Source of the DNA: Streptomyces sp. G-G2
GTDB taxonomy: Bacteria > Actinomycetota > Actinomycetes > Streptomycetales > Streptomycetaceae
Direction of reading: 5' to 3'
NCBI RefSeq assembly: GCF_030063135.1
Contig: NZ_JASISO010000036.1
Span: 23,342-87,341, forward strand
Length of the DNA stretch: 64,000 bases
Made by a program: the position numbers and the translations under genes. Position 1 is the stretch's first letter; each line of letters starts with the position of its first letter. The notes under the pieces were generated by a model. It was not told the origin of the DNA. It ran no database searches and saw nothing but the letters and a program-made list of their open reading frames with translations. Shown in pieces: positions 50,732 to 59,326 of this stretch.

Positions 50732-50804
50732 AGGCCATGTCGGACTCGAACCGACAACCAACGGATTAAAAGTCCGCTGCTCTGCCAATTGAGCTAATGG
50801 CCCC
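50732..50804 (-). tRNA. tRNA-Lys(TTT)
   Basis: A 73-nt tRNA has a GGGCCAT/ATGGCCT acceptor, anticodon loop CTTTTAA, T-loop TTCGAGT and discriminator A. A degenerate integrase fragment lies just past its 3' end, so it may once have served as an attachment site. No second partial copy of the tRNA is visible in the window. Confidence 0.93.
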
Positions 50805-51267
50805 TGGTGTGCTCACCCCAGAGCATAGCCGGAGAGGGGCGCCAGGCCGATCGGGTATCGACCGGAGTCGCTTCGGCGGTTTCCCGCCATGGGGGTTCAC
50901 GGGGCGGGCGCAGGGGCGTTCGCCGGGACGGCAGTGGAGTCGGGGCCGCGGCGGACGGCCCGTACCGGCCCGCAGGTGCTGCCGCCCGACGGCGGCGGGA
51001 GACGGCGCGGGCCCCGTGGATCCGAAACGGGCGGCCCGGGCGTCCAGTTGTCCGAGCGCGGGCCGGGCCGCCAGGCCGGATCGTCCGCGAAGCCGGGGGC
51101 GTCCCGGTCCGGCCGCCGGCCGACCCGTGAGGTCCCGCCCGGCCGCTCGGCGGCCGTCCGTCACTCCAACGCGGTCTCCAGGGAGCCGAGTTGTGCCGCC
51201 GCCGCGGGGCGCGCCGGGTGGGTCGCCCGTACGTACGCCCTGTCGCCCCGGCGGGCCGGTCGCAGGC
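50805..51267. other. Intergenic region upstream of tRNA-Lys
   Basis: This 463-bp stretch carries the tRNA-Lys promoter at its left and the 3' flank of the TetR gene at its right. It is GC-rich and open in several frames, but none shows a recognisable protein. No RNA gene or repeat was seen. Confidence 0.4.
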
Positions 51268-51876
51268 TCACGGCGCCGTCATACGGTCGGTCCCCGGTCC
51301 GGCCGCGGGGGTGCGCGGCCAGTTGGCCAGCAGGGTGTGCAGGGCGCCGGTGATCCGGGACCAGGACTCCGGAACGGCGCGCGGGTGGCCGAAGGCGTCG
51401 CTCGCCTCCAGGTCCGCGAAACCGTGGAACGTACTGCGCAGCAGCCGGACCGCGTCGGTGAGATCGGGCTCGGGCAGCGCGTACCCGCGCAGTACGGCCG
51501 CCGTGAACTCGACCATCCGCAGGTGCCCGGGCGAGGCGGCGACCACCTCGGGCGGGAGCCGCAGCTGGGTGGCGGTGTAACGGCCGGGGTGGTCGAGGGC
51601 GTAGGCGCGGTAGGCGTCGGCGAAGGCGGTCAGCGCTTCCTCGCCCGAGCGCCCGGCCAGCGCGGAGCCGAGGCGGTCGGCGAACTCGGCCGCGCACCGC
51701 ACGGCCAGCCGGGTCCGCAGGTCGTCGAGGCCGCGGATGTGGGAGTAGAGGCTGGCGTCCTTGACGCCGAAGCCGCGCGCGAGGGCGGACACGGTGAGGT
51801 GGCCGAGTCCCTCGGCGTCCGCGAGGGCGGCCGCCGCTTCGACGATGCGGCCGGGTGTGAGGCCTGCTCGGGGCAA
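51268..51876 (-). CDS. TetR/AcrR-family repressor
   Basis: The 202-residue protein has the TetR helix-turn-helix (LTPGRIVEAAAALADAEGLGHLTVSALARGFGVKDASLYSHIRGLDDL) and a ligand domain of the WHG type (DAYRAYALDHPGRYTATQL ... LLRSTFHGFADLEASDAFG). The start is a TTG at 51876 preceded by GGAG; it opens on the conserved sequence and no better start exists nearby. It is divergent from the FBP-domain gene, with a long palindrome between them, so it most likely represses that gene and itself. Confidence 0.88.
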   Translation of the reverse strand: MPRAGLTPGRIVEAAAALADAEGLGHLTVSALARGFGVKDASLYSHIRGLDDLRTRLAVRCAAEFADRLGSALAGRSGEEALTAFADAYRAYALDHPGRYTATQLRLPPEVVAASPGHLRMVEFTAAVLRGYALPEPDLTDAVRLLRSTFHGFADLEASDAFGHPRAVPESWSRITGALHTLLANWPRTPAAGPGTDRMTAP

Positions 51877-51902
51877 GGGTGCGGCTCCTTTGGGGTGTCG
51901 TG

Positions 51903-51967
51903 CCCGCCGGGTCGGCCCGCCGGGTCGGCCCGCCGGGTCGGCCCGCCGGGTCGGCCCGCGGGGTCGG
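51903..51967. repeat. Five tandem 13-bp repeats
   Basis: CCCGCCGGGTCGG is repeated five times head to tail; the last copy has one change. The array lies just upstream of the TetR start codon, in its leader. Copy number could vary by slippage. Function is unknown. Confidence 0.85.
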
Positions 51968-52014
51968 CCGGGTGTGGGCGCCGGTTGGCCGGAAAGTAGC
52001 GAGGATCATTATTA

Positions 52015-52039
52015 GTTTGCCTAGGACCCCTAGGTAAAC
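52015..52039. promoter_or_regulatory. TetR operator palindrome
   Basis: GTTTGCCTAGG (52015-52025) and CCTAGGTAAAC (52029-52039) form a 25-bp dyad with one mismatch around ACC. It sits directly before a TAGCGT -10-like box (52041-52046) that would give a leaderless transcript starting at the ATG at 52053. Binding of the adjacent TetR protein here would block RNA polymerase on the FBP gene. Confidence 0.8.
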
Positions 52040-52052
52040 CTAGCGTGGCCCC

Positions 52053-52544
52053 ATGAAAGCACTGACCGAGAAGGACATCCGGGGCTCGTTCGTGAACTGC
52101 TCCAAGGGCGAGGCGGCCCGGCTGCCGCTGCCCCGCGAGCTGGCCACCCGCCCCTGGGGGGACCTCGACTTCCTCGGCTGGCGCGACCTGTCCGCGCCCG
52201 ATCGCAGCTACCTGGTCACCGAAGGGCCCGGCGGCGGCCTGGTCGGGGTCGCGCTGCGCTTCGCCTCCGCCAAGCGCGGTCTGCTGCACCGCAGCATGTG
52301 CGGTCTCTGCCTGACCCTCCATCCCGGCAGCGGGGTCTCGCTGATGACCGCCCGCAAGCGCGGCAAGGAGGGGCGCGAGGGGAACTCGCTCGGCCTCTAC
52401 ATGTGCACCGACCTGGCCTGCTCGCTGTACGTACGGGGCAAGAAGCAGCCGGAGCCCGGCGGCCGGTTCGAGGAGACCCTCACCGTGGACGAGCAGATCG
52501 GCCGGATGATGGGCAACCTGACCGGATTCCTGGACCGGCTGTGA
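52053..52544 (+). CDS. FBP-domain (FusB-like, EF-G-binding) protein
   Basis: The 163-residue protein begins MKALTEKDIRGSFVNCSKGEA and ends with a treble-clef zinc site: Cys residues in SMCGLCLTLH and YMCTDLAC. This is the layout of FusB/FBP-type proteins that bind elongation factor G and, in staphylococci, free it from fusidic acid. The actinobacterial versions are mostly uncharacterised. It is preceded by a TetR operator and appears leaderless, so it should be inducible. Confidence 0.85.
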   Translation: MKALTEKDIRGSFVNCSKGEAARLPLPRELATRPWGDLDFLGWRDLSAPDRSYLVTEGPGGGLVGVALRFASAKRGLLHRSMCGLCLTLHPGSGVSLMTARKRGKEGREGNSLGLYMCTDLACSLYVRGKKQPEPGGRFEETLTVDEQIGRMMGNLTGFLDRL

Positions 52545-52608
52545 CGACCGACGGTCGGCTGTGACCACGTCCGGCCGGCTGTGACCGCCGGTCGGACGTC
52601 CGGGACGA

Positions 52609-52697
52609 CCCCGGGTCCGACCCGCGATCGGAACCCCGGGTCCGACCCGCGATCGGAACCCCGGGTCCGACCCGCGATCGGAACCCCGGTCCGACCC
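52609..52697. repeat. Tandem 25-bp repeats upstream of initiator tRNA
   Basis: Three exact 25-bp units (start CCCCGGGTCCGACCCGCGAT) occupy 52609-52683. Shortened CCCCGGTCCGACC copies follow to about 52710. The array fills the gap between the FBP gene and tRNA-fMet. Each unit contains the CGATCG palindrome. Confidence 0.85.
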
Positions 52698-52765
52698 CCG
52701 GTCCGACCCCCGGCCGTTCAGTGGTCGGAGGTCCGCCCCGAATGGCGTAGAGTTGGGTTTACCGA

Positions 52766-52841
<76 letters not shown>

Positions 52842-52861
52842 CAAGCCCTCAGGGGCAATGA

Positions 52862-52895
52862 CGAAGGCCCGGATCCTCACGGATCCGGGCCTTCG
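52862..52895 (+). terminator. Terminator of tRNA-fMet
   Basis: A perfect inverted repeat CGAAGGCCCGGATCC / GGATCCGGGCCTTCG with a TCAC loop lies 22 bp past the tRNA. Confidence 0.88.
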
Positions 52896-53051
52896 TCGTA
52901 TGCGGCCGTCCATGCTCGCGCCCGCCGCCGGGAGGCCGCCGCGCTCACTCGGACGGCTCCGGCCGGTTCGCCACGGAAGCGGGAGACCCACACCCTTGAG
53001 GAGCGGGGCGGCTGTGGCCCGCACCCGCGCGGGGACCTGGCAGGAGAACAC

Positions 53052-54296
53052 GTGGTGGGGCTGGGCCTGGGGCAACAGGGAGACACCGGCGGCCGGATTC
53101 CCGGCGGTCGTGTTCCCGGCGGTGGCGGCGCGCCCAACGGAGGAACCCGGCTGGCCCGGCGCTTCGTCCGCACGCTCCCGGCCATCCTGATCGCGCTCGG
53201 ACTGGTCTTCGACGTGATCACCCCGCCCAGTTTCACCGGCTCCCCCTTCTTCAGCGCCGCCCCGCTCGTCGCCGCGCCCCTCTTCGCCGTCGGCACCACC
53301 GCGCTGACCGGCGCCCTCGCCTCCCTCGCGGTGATCGCGCTGCACATCTACAACGGCACCAGCTGGAAGGTGGAGGCCCTCACCGAGCTGGTCACCGTCC
53401 TGACCGTCTCCGGCCTCGCGCTCCTCATCAACCGGGTCGTCCGGCGCAGCGGCGAGCAGCTCGCCTCCGCGCGCGGGATCGCGGAGACGGCGCAGCGCGC
53501 GGTCGTGCCCACTCCCGCCGACCGGATCGCGGGCCTGCGCATCGCCGCGCGCTACGAGGCCGCCGAGGCCGACGCGTTCATCGGCGGTGACCTGTACGCC
53601 GTCCAGGACACCCCGTACGGAGTACGGGTGGCGGTGGGCGACGTACGCGGCAAGGGTCTGGGCGCGGTGGAGGCGGTGGCGGTGGTGCTCGGGGCCTTCC
53701 GGGAGGCGGCCGAGCAGGAGCCAGCCCTGGAGGGGGTGGCCCGGCGGCTGGACCGGGCGCTGGCCCGCGAGGGCGTGCGGCGCGACAGCCTGGACGCGGT
53801 CGAGGGGTTCACCACCTGTGTACTGGCCGAGATCCCGCGCGGTACGGGGGCGCTGCGGATCGTGAACCGGGGGCACCCCGAGCCGATGCTGCTGGGCCCC
53901 GACGGATCCCTCGTGGTGCTGCACCCGGGCGAGGCGGCGCTGCCGCTCGGCATGGGGGAGCTGGGCAGCTGGCCGGACCGGGCCGAGGAGTGGCCCTTCC
54001 CGGAGGGGGCGACCCTGCTGCTGTACACCGACGGGCTGAGCGAGGCCCGGGACGCGGCGGGGGAGTTCTACGATCCGCCGGCCCGGCTGCGCGGGCGGGT
54101 CTTCCCGGGGCCGCAGGAGCTGCTGGACGCGCTCGTCACCGATGTGCGCCGCCACACCGGGGGCGGGACGACGGACGACATGGCCCTGCTGGCGCTCGCG
54201 CGGCCGGGGGCGGGCCGCCCGGTGCCGGACCGTACCGGTGGTGCCGTGCGACGGCGCGTAACGCCGCGGCGGGCGCCGCGAGGTGACCGTGGGTGA
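53052..54296 (+). CDS. Membrane-bound SpoIIE-type PP2C phosphatase
   Basis: The 414-residue protein has an N-terminal membrane module of about four helices (LPAILIALGLVFDVI, AAPLVAAPLFAVGTTALTGALASLAVIALHIY, LVTVLTVSGLALLINRVV). A C-terminal SpoIIE/PP2C phosphatase domain follows: IAARYEAAEADAFIGGDLYAV, VAVGDVRGKGLGAVE, NRGHPEPMLL, LLLYTDGLSEARD and TDDMALL, with the metal-binding Asp residues. It probably acts on anti-anti-sigma factors. GTG 53052 follows an AGGAG site; GTG 53055 is an alternative. Most actinobacterial relatives carry the same membrane module. Confidence 0.88.
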   Translation: MVGLGLGQQGDTGGRIPGGRVPGGGGAPNGGTRLARRFVRTLPAILIALGLVFDVITPPSFTGSPFFSAAPLVAAPLFAVGTTALTGALASLAVIALHIYNGTSWKVEALTELVTVLTVSGLALLINRVVRRSGEQLASARGIAETAQRAVVPTPADRIAGLRIAARYEAAEADAFIGGDLYAVQDTPYGVRVAVGDVRGKGLGAVEAVAVVLGAFREAAEQEPALEGVARRLDRALAREGVRRDSLDAVEGFTTCVLAEIPRGTGALRIVNRGHPEPMLLGPDGSLVVLHPGEAALPLGMGELGSWPDRAEEWPFPEGATLLLYTDGLSEARDAAGEFYDPPARLRGRVFPGPQELLDALVTDVRRHTGGGTTDDMALLALARPGAGRPVPDRTGGAVRRRVTPRRAPRGDRG

Positions 54297-54578
54297 GTGA
54301 AAGGGTGCGTTCCGCAAGCTGATTGACGGACCGTCATGAAGAGTCTGTGGCTGGAGACGCATGGCCGGACGGGGTTATTTGACCTGGTTGAGGAGCTTAC
54401 ACCCGAGAAGTCCAGGCCAAAGCCGGTCGCAGGGTGGCCGATTGCTGTGAACGATCAATCGCAACTGCTTGGAATCACTCCCCGGTGTCTATTACCGTTC
54501 GATAACGCAGCGCGGTCGCCACTGCCGTCGCAAGAGACGGCTCAGTGCGCGTGCGCGCGATTCGAGGAGTGTGCCCCG

Positions 54579-55679
54579 GTGCCGTCCCATCTGCCTCCCT
54601 CCGACGGCGTCGACGTCCAGGAATTCCCCACCGCCGGTGCCTGGGGGGAGTGGAACCCGACCGAGGACTCCGCCCGCCCGCCACGTGGCAAGCACCGCGT
54701 GGCGAACCGCCGCGGCGGACTGGCGCGCAGCTCCACCGTGCTCGGGGTCGGTGTGATCGCGGCCGTCGGCGCGGGCGGTATGGCCACCGCGCAGGGCCGC
54801 CCCCAGGTATCCATCAGCATTCCGTCGCTCGGCTCCATCGGCGGCTCGGGCGAGGACCCGGACGAGGACACCGACGAGGACACCGGCGACGCGGCGTCCG
54901 GCCCCGCGCGGGACGGCTCCGCGAACGGGATCATCCCGCGCCAGACCCGGGGCGGCGAAGCCGGAGCCCCGGCGGGCGCGGGGCGGGCCGCGGCGGGCTT
55001 CGACGCGGGCGAGGTGCTGCGCCACCGCATCCTCCAGCAGGCCGAATCACAGCAGGACGCCGCCGCGACCGCCCTCAAGGCCGAGGCCGAGCGGGCCGCA
55101 CACGAGGCCGCGGCCGGGGAGGCCCGGCAGCAGCGGGCCGCCGCCGACGAGGCCGCCAGGGCGAAGGCTGAGGAGACGGCCAAGGCCCGGGAGCAGGCGA
55201 AGGCCCAGGAGCAGGCGAAGGCCGAGGCCGCCGCGCGGCAGGCGAAGGCTCCGGCGCCCGGAGCGGCCCCCTCGTCGACGGCGGGCGGCTACGTACTGCC
55301 CACCTCGGCCTACACCCTCACCTCCCACTACGGGGACTCCGGTTCGATGTGGTCCTCCGGGATGCACACCGGCCTCGACTTCGCCGCCCCGACCGGCACC
55401 CCCGTCAAGGCCGTGCACGGCGGAACGGTCGTCTCCGCGGGCTGGTCCGGCGCGTACGGCTACCGGATCGTGCTCCAGCTCCCCGACGGTACGGAGATCT
55501 GGTACTGCCACCTCTCCTCGATGTCGGTGACCTCCGGCTCGGTGGACACCGGCGAGACCATCGGCCGGGTCGGCGCCACCGGCAACGTCACCGGCGCCCA
55601 CCTCCACCTGGAAGTACGTACGGACGGGGCGACGCGGGACCCGCTGACGTGGCTCCAGTCCAAGGGCCTGAACGTCTAG
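54579..55679 (+). CDS. M23-family cell-wall endopeptidase
   Basis: The 366-residue protein has one membrane/signal segment (about 45-63), an acidic spacer, and an Ala/Glu/Lys-rich coiled coil (about 148-225). A C-terminal LytM/M23 domain follows, with zinc ligands in GMHTGLDFAAP (His, Asp) and HLHLEV (His) plus YGYRIVLQ and GNVTGAHLH. It should cleave peptidoglycan cross-bridges at the cell surface. The GTG at 54579 follows GAGGAG about ten bases upstream; a longer upstream frame is judged leader sequence. A 282-bp leader precedes it. Confidence 0.9.
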   Translation: MPSHLPPSDGVDVQEFPTAGAWGEWNPTEDSARPPRGKHRVANRRGGLARSSTVLGVGVIAAVGAGGMATAQGRPQVSISIPSLGSIGGSGEDPDEDTDEDTGDAASGPARDGSANGIIPRQTRGGEAGAPAGAGRAAAGFDAGEVLRHRILQQAESQQDAAATALKAEAERAAHEAAAGEARQQRAAADEAARAKAEETAKAREQAKAQEQAKAEAAARQAKAPAPGAAPSSTAGGYVLPTSAYTLTSHYGDSGSMWSSGMHTGLDFAAPTGTPVKAVHGGTVVSAGWSGAYGYRIVLQLPDGTEIWYCHLSSMSVTSGSVDTGETIGRVGATGNVTGAHLHLEVRTDGATRDPLTWLQSKGLNV

Positions 55680-56931
55680 CGGCGGGCACCGGAACCGGCA
55701 CGGGCACCGCCACCGGCATCGAGACCGGCATCCGGGCGGGCGCGTACAGCCCCTCCATGACGGCCGCCCGGGCCAGCGCCGGACCCGCGGCCGCCCGGCC
55801 GTGCCACAGCCGGTCCAGCAACTCCCGCTCCCGCACCGGGAAGTCCACCGTGCGGCGCGGGCCGCCGGTCCGGGCCTCGTCGCGGAGCAGGGCGAGGGCC
55901 GCCGCGTCCGACGCGTAGGCGTCGACCGCCCGCGCCGCGGCCCGGCCGCCCGTACGCCTGGCCAGCGCGCGGGCCAGCGACCTGGCCGGCACCGAGGCGA
56001 GGGCGGGCACTTCGGCCCGGCCGAGCCAGCCCGCGCCCGCGTACACCCGCAGTTCGCGCGCGACCGTACGCAGTTGGGACCGCCGGATCCGGACCGCCAG
56101 CCACACCAGCGCGGCGAACGCCGGGACCATCGCGCAGCCGTAGACCACGTAGAAGCCGTACTCGCCCAGCTCGGACGAGCTGTTCCACAGGGCGTGCGCG
56201 CCCATCGCGAGGGCCAGGCCCAGCAGCGGCAGCCCGATCCGGACCGGACGGCGGCTGCTGCGCGCGGCCGCGCCGAGGCCGAGGCCGGTGAGCGCGGTGA
56301 ACAGCGGGTGCGCGAACGGCGACAGCATGATCCGTACGAAGAAGGTGGCCGCGGTCATCGAGTCGAGCACGCTGGCGCCGGAGGTCAGGTCCTCACCGAA
56401 GGCGTTGCCGAGGTAGAGGATGTTCTCGGTGAAGGCGAAACCGGTGGCGGTGAATCCGGCGATGACCAGACCGTCCGCGGGGCCGGTGAAGTGCCGTCTG
56501 CGGAACGCGAACACCAGCAGCAGGCAAGCGGCTTTCGCGCTCTCCTCGACGACGGGGGCGATCGCCACCGAGCCGAGCTGGTCCACCGAGGCGGGGTCGG
56601 TGGCGGCCGACGCCATCCATTCGGTCGCGAAGTTGTTGGCCACTATGGCGATCAGGGCCGCCGTCCCCGCCCCCCACCCGGCGCAGAACAGCAGCCGGGA
56701 CCAGGGCAGCGGCGCGGCCCGGCCCAGCCACCGGAAGGCCGCCATGAGCGGGGTGACCGGCAGCAGGGCCAGCCCGAGACCGACGAAGAACCCGGCGGTG
56801 CCGGTCTGGTCCCGCACGAGCGCCAGGATCGCCACCCCCGAAGCGGCCAGGGAAGCGAACAGGGCGACGCGCACGCACATGCGGACCGGGCCCGACGGAC
56901 GTGCGAGCACACCGGGGAGCGCTCGGAACAC
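55588..56931 (-). CDS. PrsW-family intramembrane metalloprotease
   Basis: The 447-residue protein has about eight membrane helices. The PrsW motifs are APVVEESAKA (Glu129-Glu130) and GFAFTENILYLG (Glu169-Asn170), plus His in LSPFAHPLFTALTG and GAHALWN. A soluble C-terminal region of about 160 residues follows. PrsW relatives cleave membrane anti-sigma factors. The stop lies inside the 3' end of the convergent M23 gene, so the two overlap by 92 bp. The last 30 or so Pro/Val-rich residues may not be conserved. The start is GTG 56931. Confidence 0.85.
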   Translation of the reverse strand: MFRALPGVLARPSGPVRMCVRVALFASLAASGVAILALVRDQTGTAGFFVGLGLALLPVTPLMAAFRWLGRAAPLPWSRLLFCAGWGAGTAALIAIVANNFATEWMASAATDPASVDQLGSVAIAPVVEESAKAACLLLVFAFRRRHFTGPADGLVIAGFTATGFAFTENILYLGNAFGEDLTSGASVLDSMTAATFFVRIMLSPFAHPLFTALTGLGLGAAARSSRRPVRIGLPLLGLALAMGAHALWNSSSELGEYGFYVVYGCAMVPAFAALVWLAVRIRRSQLRTVARELRVYAGAGWLGRAEVPALASVPARSLARALARRTGGRAAARAVDAYASDAAALALLRDEARTGGPRRTVDFPVRERELLDRLWHGRAAAGPALARAAVMEGLYAPARMPVSMPVAVPVPVPVPAARRSGPWTGATSAGPASPRPYVLPGGGGRR

Positions 56932-56987
56932 CCCATCACCCTAGCGAGCGGGTCCGACACTCGCGGTGACGTTCTGCCTTCTGCCCG

Positions 56988-57794
56988 TTACGGGAGGCGG
57001 CGGAACAGGAGGTCGTGTACGACGTGCCCCTTGTCCAGACCCTGGCCCTCGAACCGGGTGAGCGGCCGGAAGTCGGGCCGCGGGGCGTAACCGCCGTCCG
57101 CCCGGGTGTTCTCGAACCGCGGGTGCGCGCCGAGGACTTCGAGCATCTGTCCGGCGTACGGTTCCCAGTCGGTCGCGCAGTGCAGCACGGCCCCCGGGGC
57201 CAGCCGGGTCGCGGCCAGGTCGAGGAACTCGGGCTGGATCAGGCGCCGCTTGTGGTGGCGGGCCTTGGGCCACGGGTCCGGGAAGTACACGCGCAGCCCG
57301 GCGAGGGAGTCGGGCGCCAGCATCTCGCGCAGCAGGATGATCGCGTCGCCGTTGGCGACCCGGACGTTCTCCAGGCCGTTGCGCTCGGCGAGCGCGAGCA
57401 GGTTGCCCTGGCCGGGAGTGTGCACGTCGGCCGCGAGGATCCCGGTGTCCGGGTCGGCGGCGGCCATCTGCGCGGTGGCCTCGCCCATGCCGAAGCCGAT
57501 CTCCAGGACGACGGGGCGGCCGTCGAAGAGCGCGTCGAGGTCGATGACCTCGTGCCCGTCGATGTCCAGGCCCCAGGTCGCCCACTTGCGGCGCAGGGCC
57601 TCGCCCTGGCCGGTGGTCACCCGGCTGCGGCGGGGCTGGAAGCTGCGGATCCGGCGCTCGTGGTGCGAGCCCGCCGGGTCGGGCGCGGGCCCGTCGGGAA
57701 ACCGGGGCTCCGTGCGCCAGCGCGGCGGAGCATAGGAGGCCGCCTCTGCGGGGGCGGCGGGGGAACCGGGCTGCGGATTCAGTGACTCAGACAC
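56988..57794 (-). CDS. trmB: tRNA (guanine-N7-)-methyltransferase
   Basis: The 268-residue Rossmann methyltransferase makes m7G46 in tRNA. Motifs are LEIGFGMGEATAQMA (SAM binding), DVHTPGQGNLLAL, NVRVANGDAI, VYFPDPWPKARHHKRRLIQ (catalytic Asp and the PDPWxKxRHxKRR signature) and the late TRFEGQG. The first 55 residues are an actinobacterial extension. TAGAAT on the minus strand lies just upstream of the GTG at 57794, suggesting a near-leaderless start. Confidence 0.95.
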   Translation of the reverse strand: MSESLNPQPGSPAAPAEAASYAPPRWRTEPRFPDGPAPDPAGSHHERRIRSFQPRRSRVTTGQGEALRRKWATWGLDIDGHEVIDLDALFDGRPVVLEIGFGMGEATAQMAAADPDTGILAADVHTPGQGNLLALAERNGLENVRVANGDAIILLREMLAPDSLAGLRVYFPDPWPKARHHKRRLIQPEFLDLAATRLAPGAVLHCATDWEPYAGQMLEVLGAHPRFENTRADGGYAPRPDFRPLTRFEGQGLDKGHVVHDLLFRRLP

Positions 57795-57914
57795 AATGCC
57801 CCGATTCTACGACCCGCCCCGAACCCCCGCCGCTCCCCGGCCCGGGGCCATGTCAGCCCCATCGGCGTTTGAGGCGCCGCCGGAGACGGGCGGTGGCGGC
57901 CGGAGCCTTTCGCC

Positions 57915-57952
57915 GGGCGCGAGATACGACCCCGGGCGCGAGATACGACCCC
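57915..57952. repeat. Tandem 19-bp repeat
   Basis: GGGCGCGAGATACGACCCC is present twice head to tail between trmB and the oxidase gene. A nearby GGCGTTTGAGGCGCC element (57866-57880) resembles a core of repeats dispersed through Streptomyces intergenic DNA. Confidence 0.75.
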
Positions 57953-58006
57953 GGGTGCTGGGCGTCAGCCCCGGGGGGCGGGAGCGCGGTCCGCACGGGG
58001 AACCGG

Positions 58007-59203
58007 TCAGGCGGCGTGGGCGGGCAGAGCCCGCAAGGCGCGCCGGGCCACCTCACGCCCGATCGGCAGCGCAGCGGTCGCGGCAGGCGACGGCGCGTTC
58101 AGCACGTGCACCGTCCCCGCCCCCTCCCGGATGAGGAAGTCGTCCAGGAGCGTCCCGTCCCGCAGGACGGCCTGCGCCCGCACCCCGGCCCCCGCCGGAA
58201 CCAGGTCCGCCGCCGACACCTCCGGCACCAGCCTCCGCACCGCCTCCGTGAAGGCCGCCTTCGACAGCGAGCGCCGGATCTCCCCCGCCCCGTACCGCCA
58301 GTGCCGCCGCGCCATCCGCCAGGTACCCGGCCAGGCCAGCTCGGACGCCACGTCGCCCACCCGCACCGTCCCCCACCCGTACCCCTCGCGCGCCAGCGCG
58401 GGCACCGCGTTCGGCCCGACGTGCACCCCGCCCCCGATCCCCCGGGCCAGGTGCACCCCGAGGAAGGGGAACGCCGGGTCCGGGACCGGATAGACCAGCC
58501 CGCGCACCAGCGACGGCCGCGCCAGCTCGAAGTACTCCCCCCGGAACGGCATGATCCGCATCCCCGGTTCGTCCCCGGCCAGCCGCGCCACCCGGTCGCT
58601 CTGCAGCCCCGCGCAGTTCACCAGCACCCGCGCCCGCAGTACCTCGCCCGCCGCGGTCCGCACCGCGACCCGGCCGGGCCGCCGCCCGATCCGCTCCACC
58701 CGCGCCCCGTAGCGGATCTCCGCGCCCGAGGACTCCGCGAGCTGCGCCGCGACCCGCCCGTAGTCCACGATCCCGGTGGTCCCGACGTGGATCGCGGCCA
58801 GGGCGCGCACCTGCGGCTCGTACTCCGTGATCTGTGCCGGGCCCAGCTCCCGCACCGGAATCCCGTGCTCGCGGCCCCGCTGGACCAGCGCGTGCAGCCG
58901 CGGCAGCTCCGCCCGCCGGGTGGCGACGATCAGCTTGCCGGTCACCTCGTGCGGGAGGCCGTGCTCCGCGCAGAACTTGAGCATCTCGGCCGCGCCCCGC
59001 ACCGCGAAGCGCGCCTTGAGCGATCCCGGCCGGTAGTAGATCCCGCTGTGCACGACCCCGCTGTTGTGGCCGCTCTGGTGCCGGGCCGGACCGGCCTCCT
59101 TCTCCAGGACCACCACACGCGTACCGGGAGCGAGGCGCGACAGGGCATGGGCGGTCGACAGGCCGAGGATTCCCCCGCCGATCACCAGCACATCGCAGTC
59201 CAC
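58007..59203 (-). CDS. lhgO: L-2-hydroxyglutarate oxidase
   Basis: The 398-residue flavoprotein has the FAD Rossmann motif VLVIGGGILGLSTAHAL, EKEAGPARHQSGHNSGVVHSGIYY and the terminal HVLNAPSPAATAALPIG. It matches LhgO, which oxidises L-2-hydroxyglutarate to 2-oxoglutarate and removes this by-product of central metabolism. Length fits. The GTG at 59203 is used. It is monocistronic between trmB and the sporulation-type regulator. Confidence 0.92.
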   Translation of the reverse strand: MDCDVLVIGGGILGLSTAHALSRLAPGTRVVVLEKEAGPARHQSGHNSGVVHSGIYYRPGSLKARFAVRGAAEMLKFCAEHGLPHEVTGKLIVATRRAELPRLHALVQRGREHGIPVRELGPAQITEYEPQVRALAAIHVGTTGIVDYGRVAAQLAESSGAEIRYGARVERIGRRPGRVAVRTAAGEVLRARVLVNCAGLQSDRVARLAGDEPGMRIMPFRGEYFELARPSLVRGLVYPVPDPAFPFLGVHLARGIGGGVHVGPNAVPALAREGYGWGTVRVGDVASELAWPGTWRMARRHWRYGAGEIRRSLSKAAFTEAVRRLVPEVSAADLVPAGAGVRAQAVLRDGTLLDDFLIREGAGTVHVLNAPSPAATAALPIGREVARRALRALPAHAA

Positions 59204-59326
59204 GCTGCCACCTCCACCCCTGCATACTGCACCCCGCCACTGACAGCGCGGCCGAGCGGCCCCGGGCGGCCCGGGTGCGCGGGGGCGCGGGGGCAGGGCC
59301 CCGGGGAGCCGCCCCCGCGCACCCGG

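Noticed and set aside
54297..54578. c-di-AMP (ydaO-type) riboswitch before the M23 peptidase gene
   Set aside because: Such riboswitches precede wall hydrolases in actinobacteria, but I could not find the conserved core motifs in this leader.
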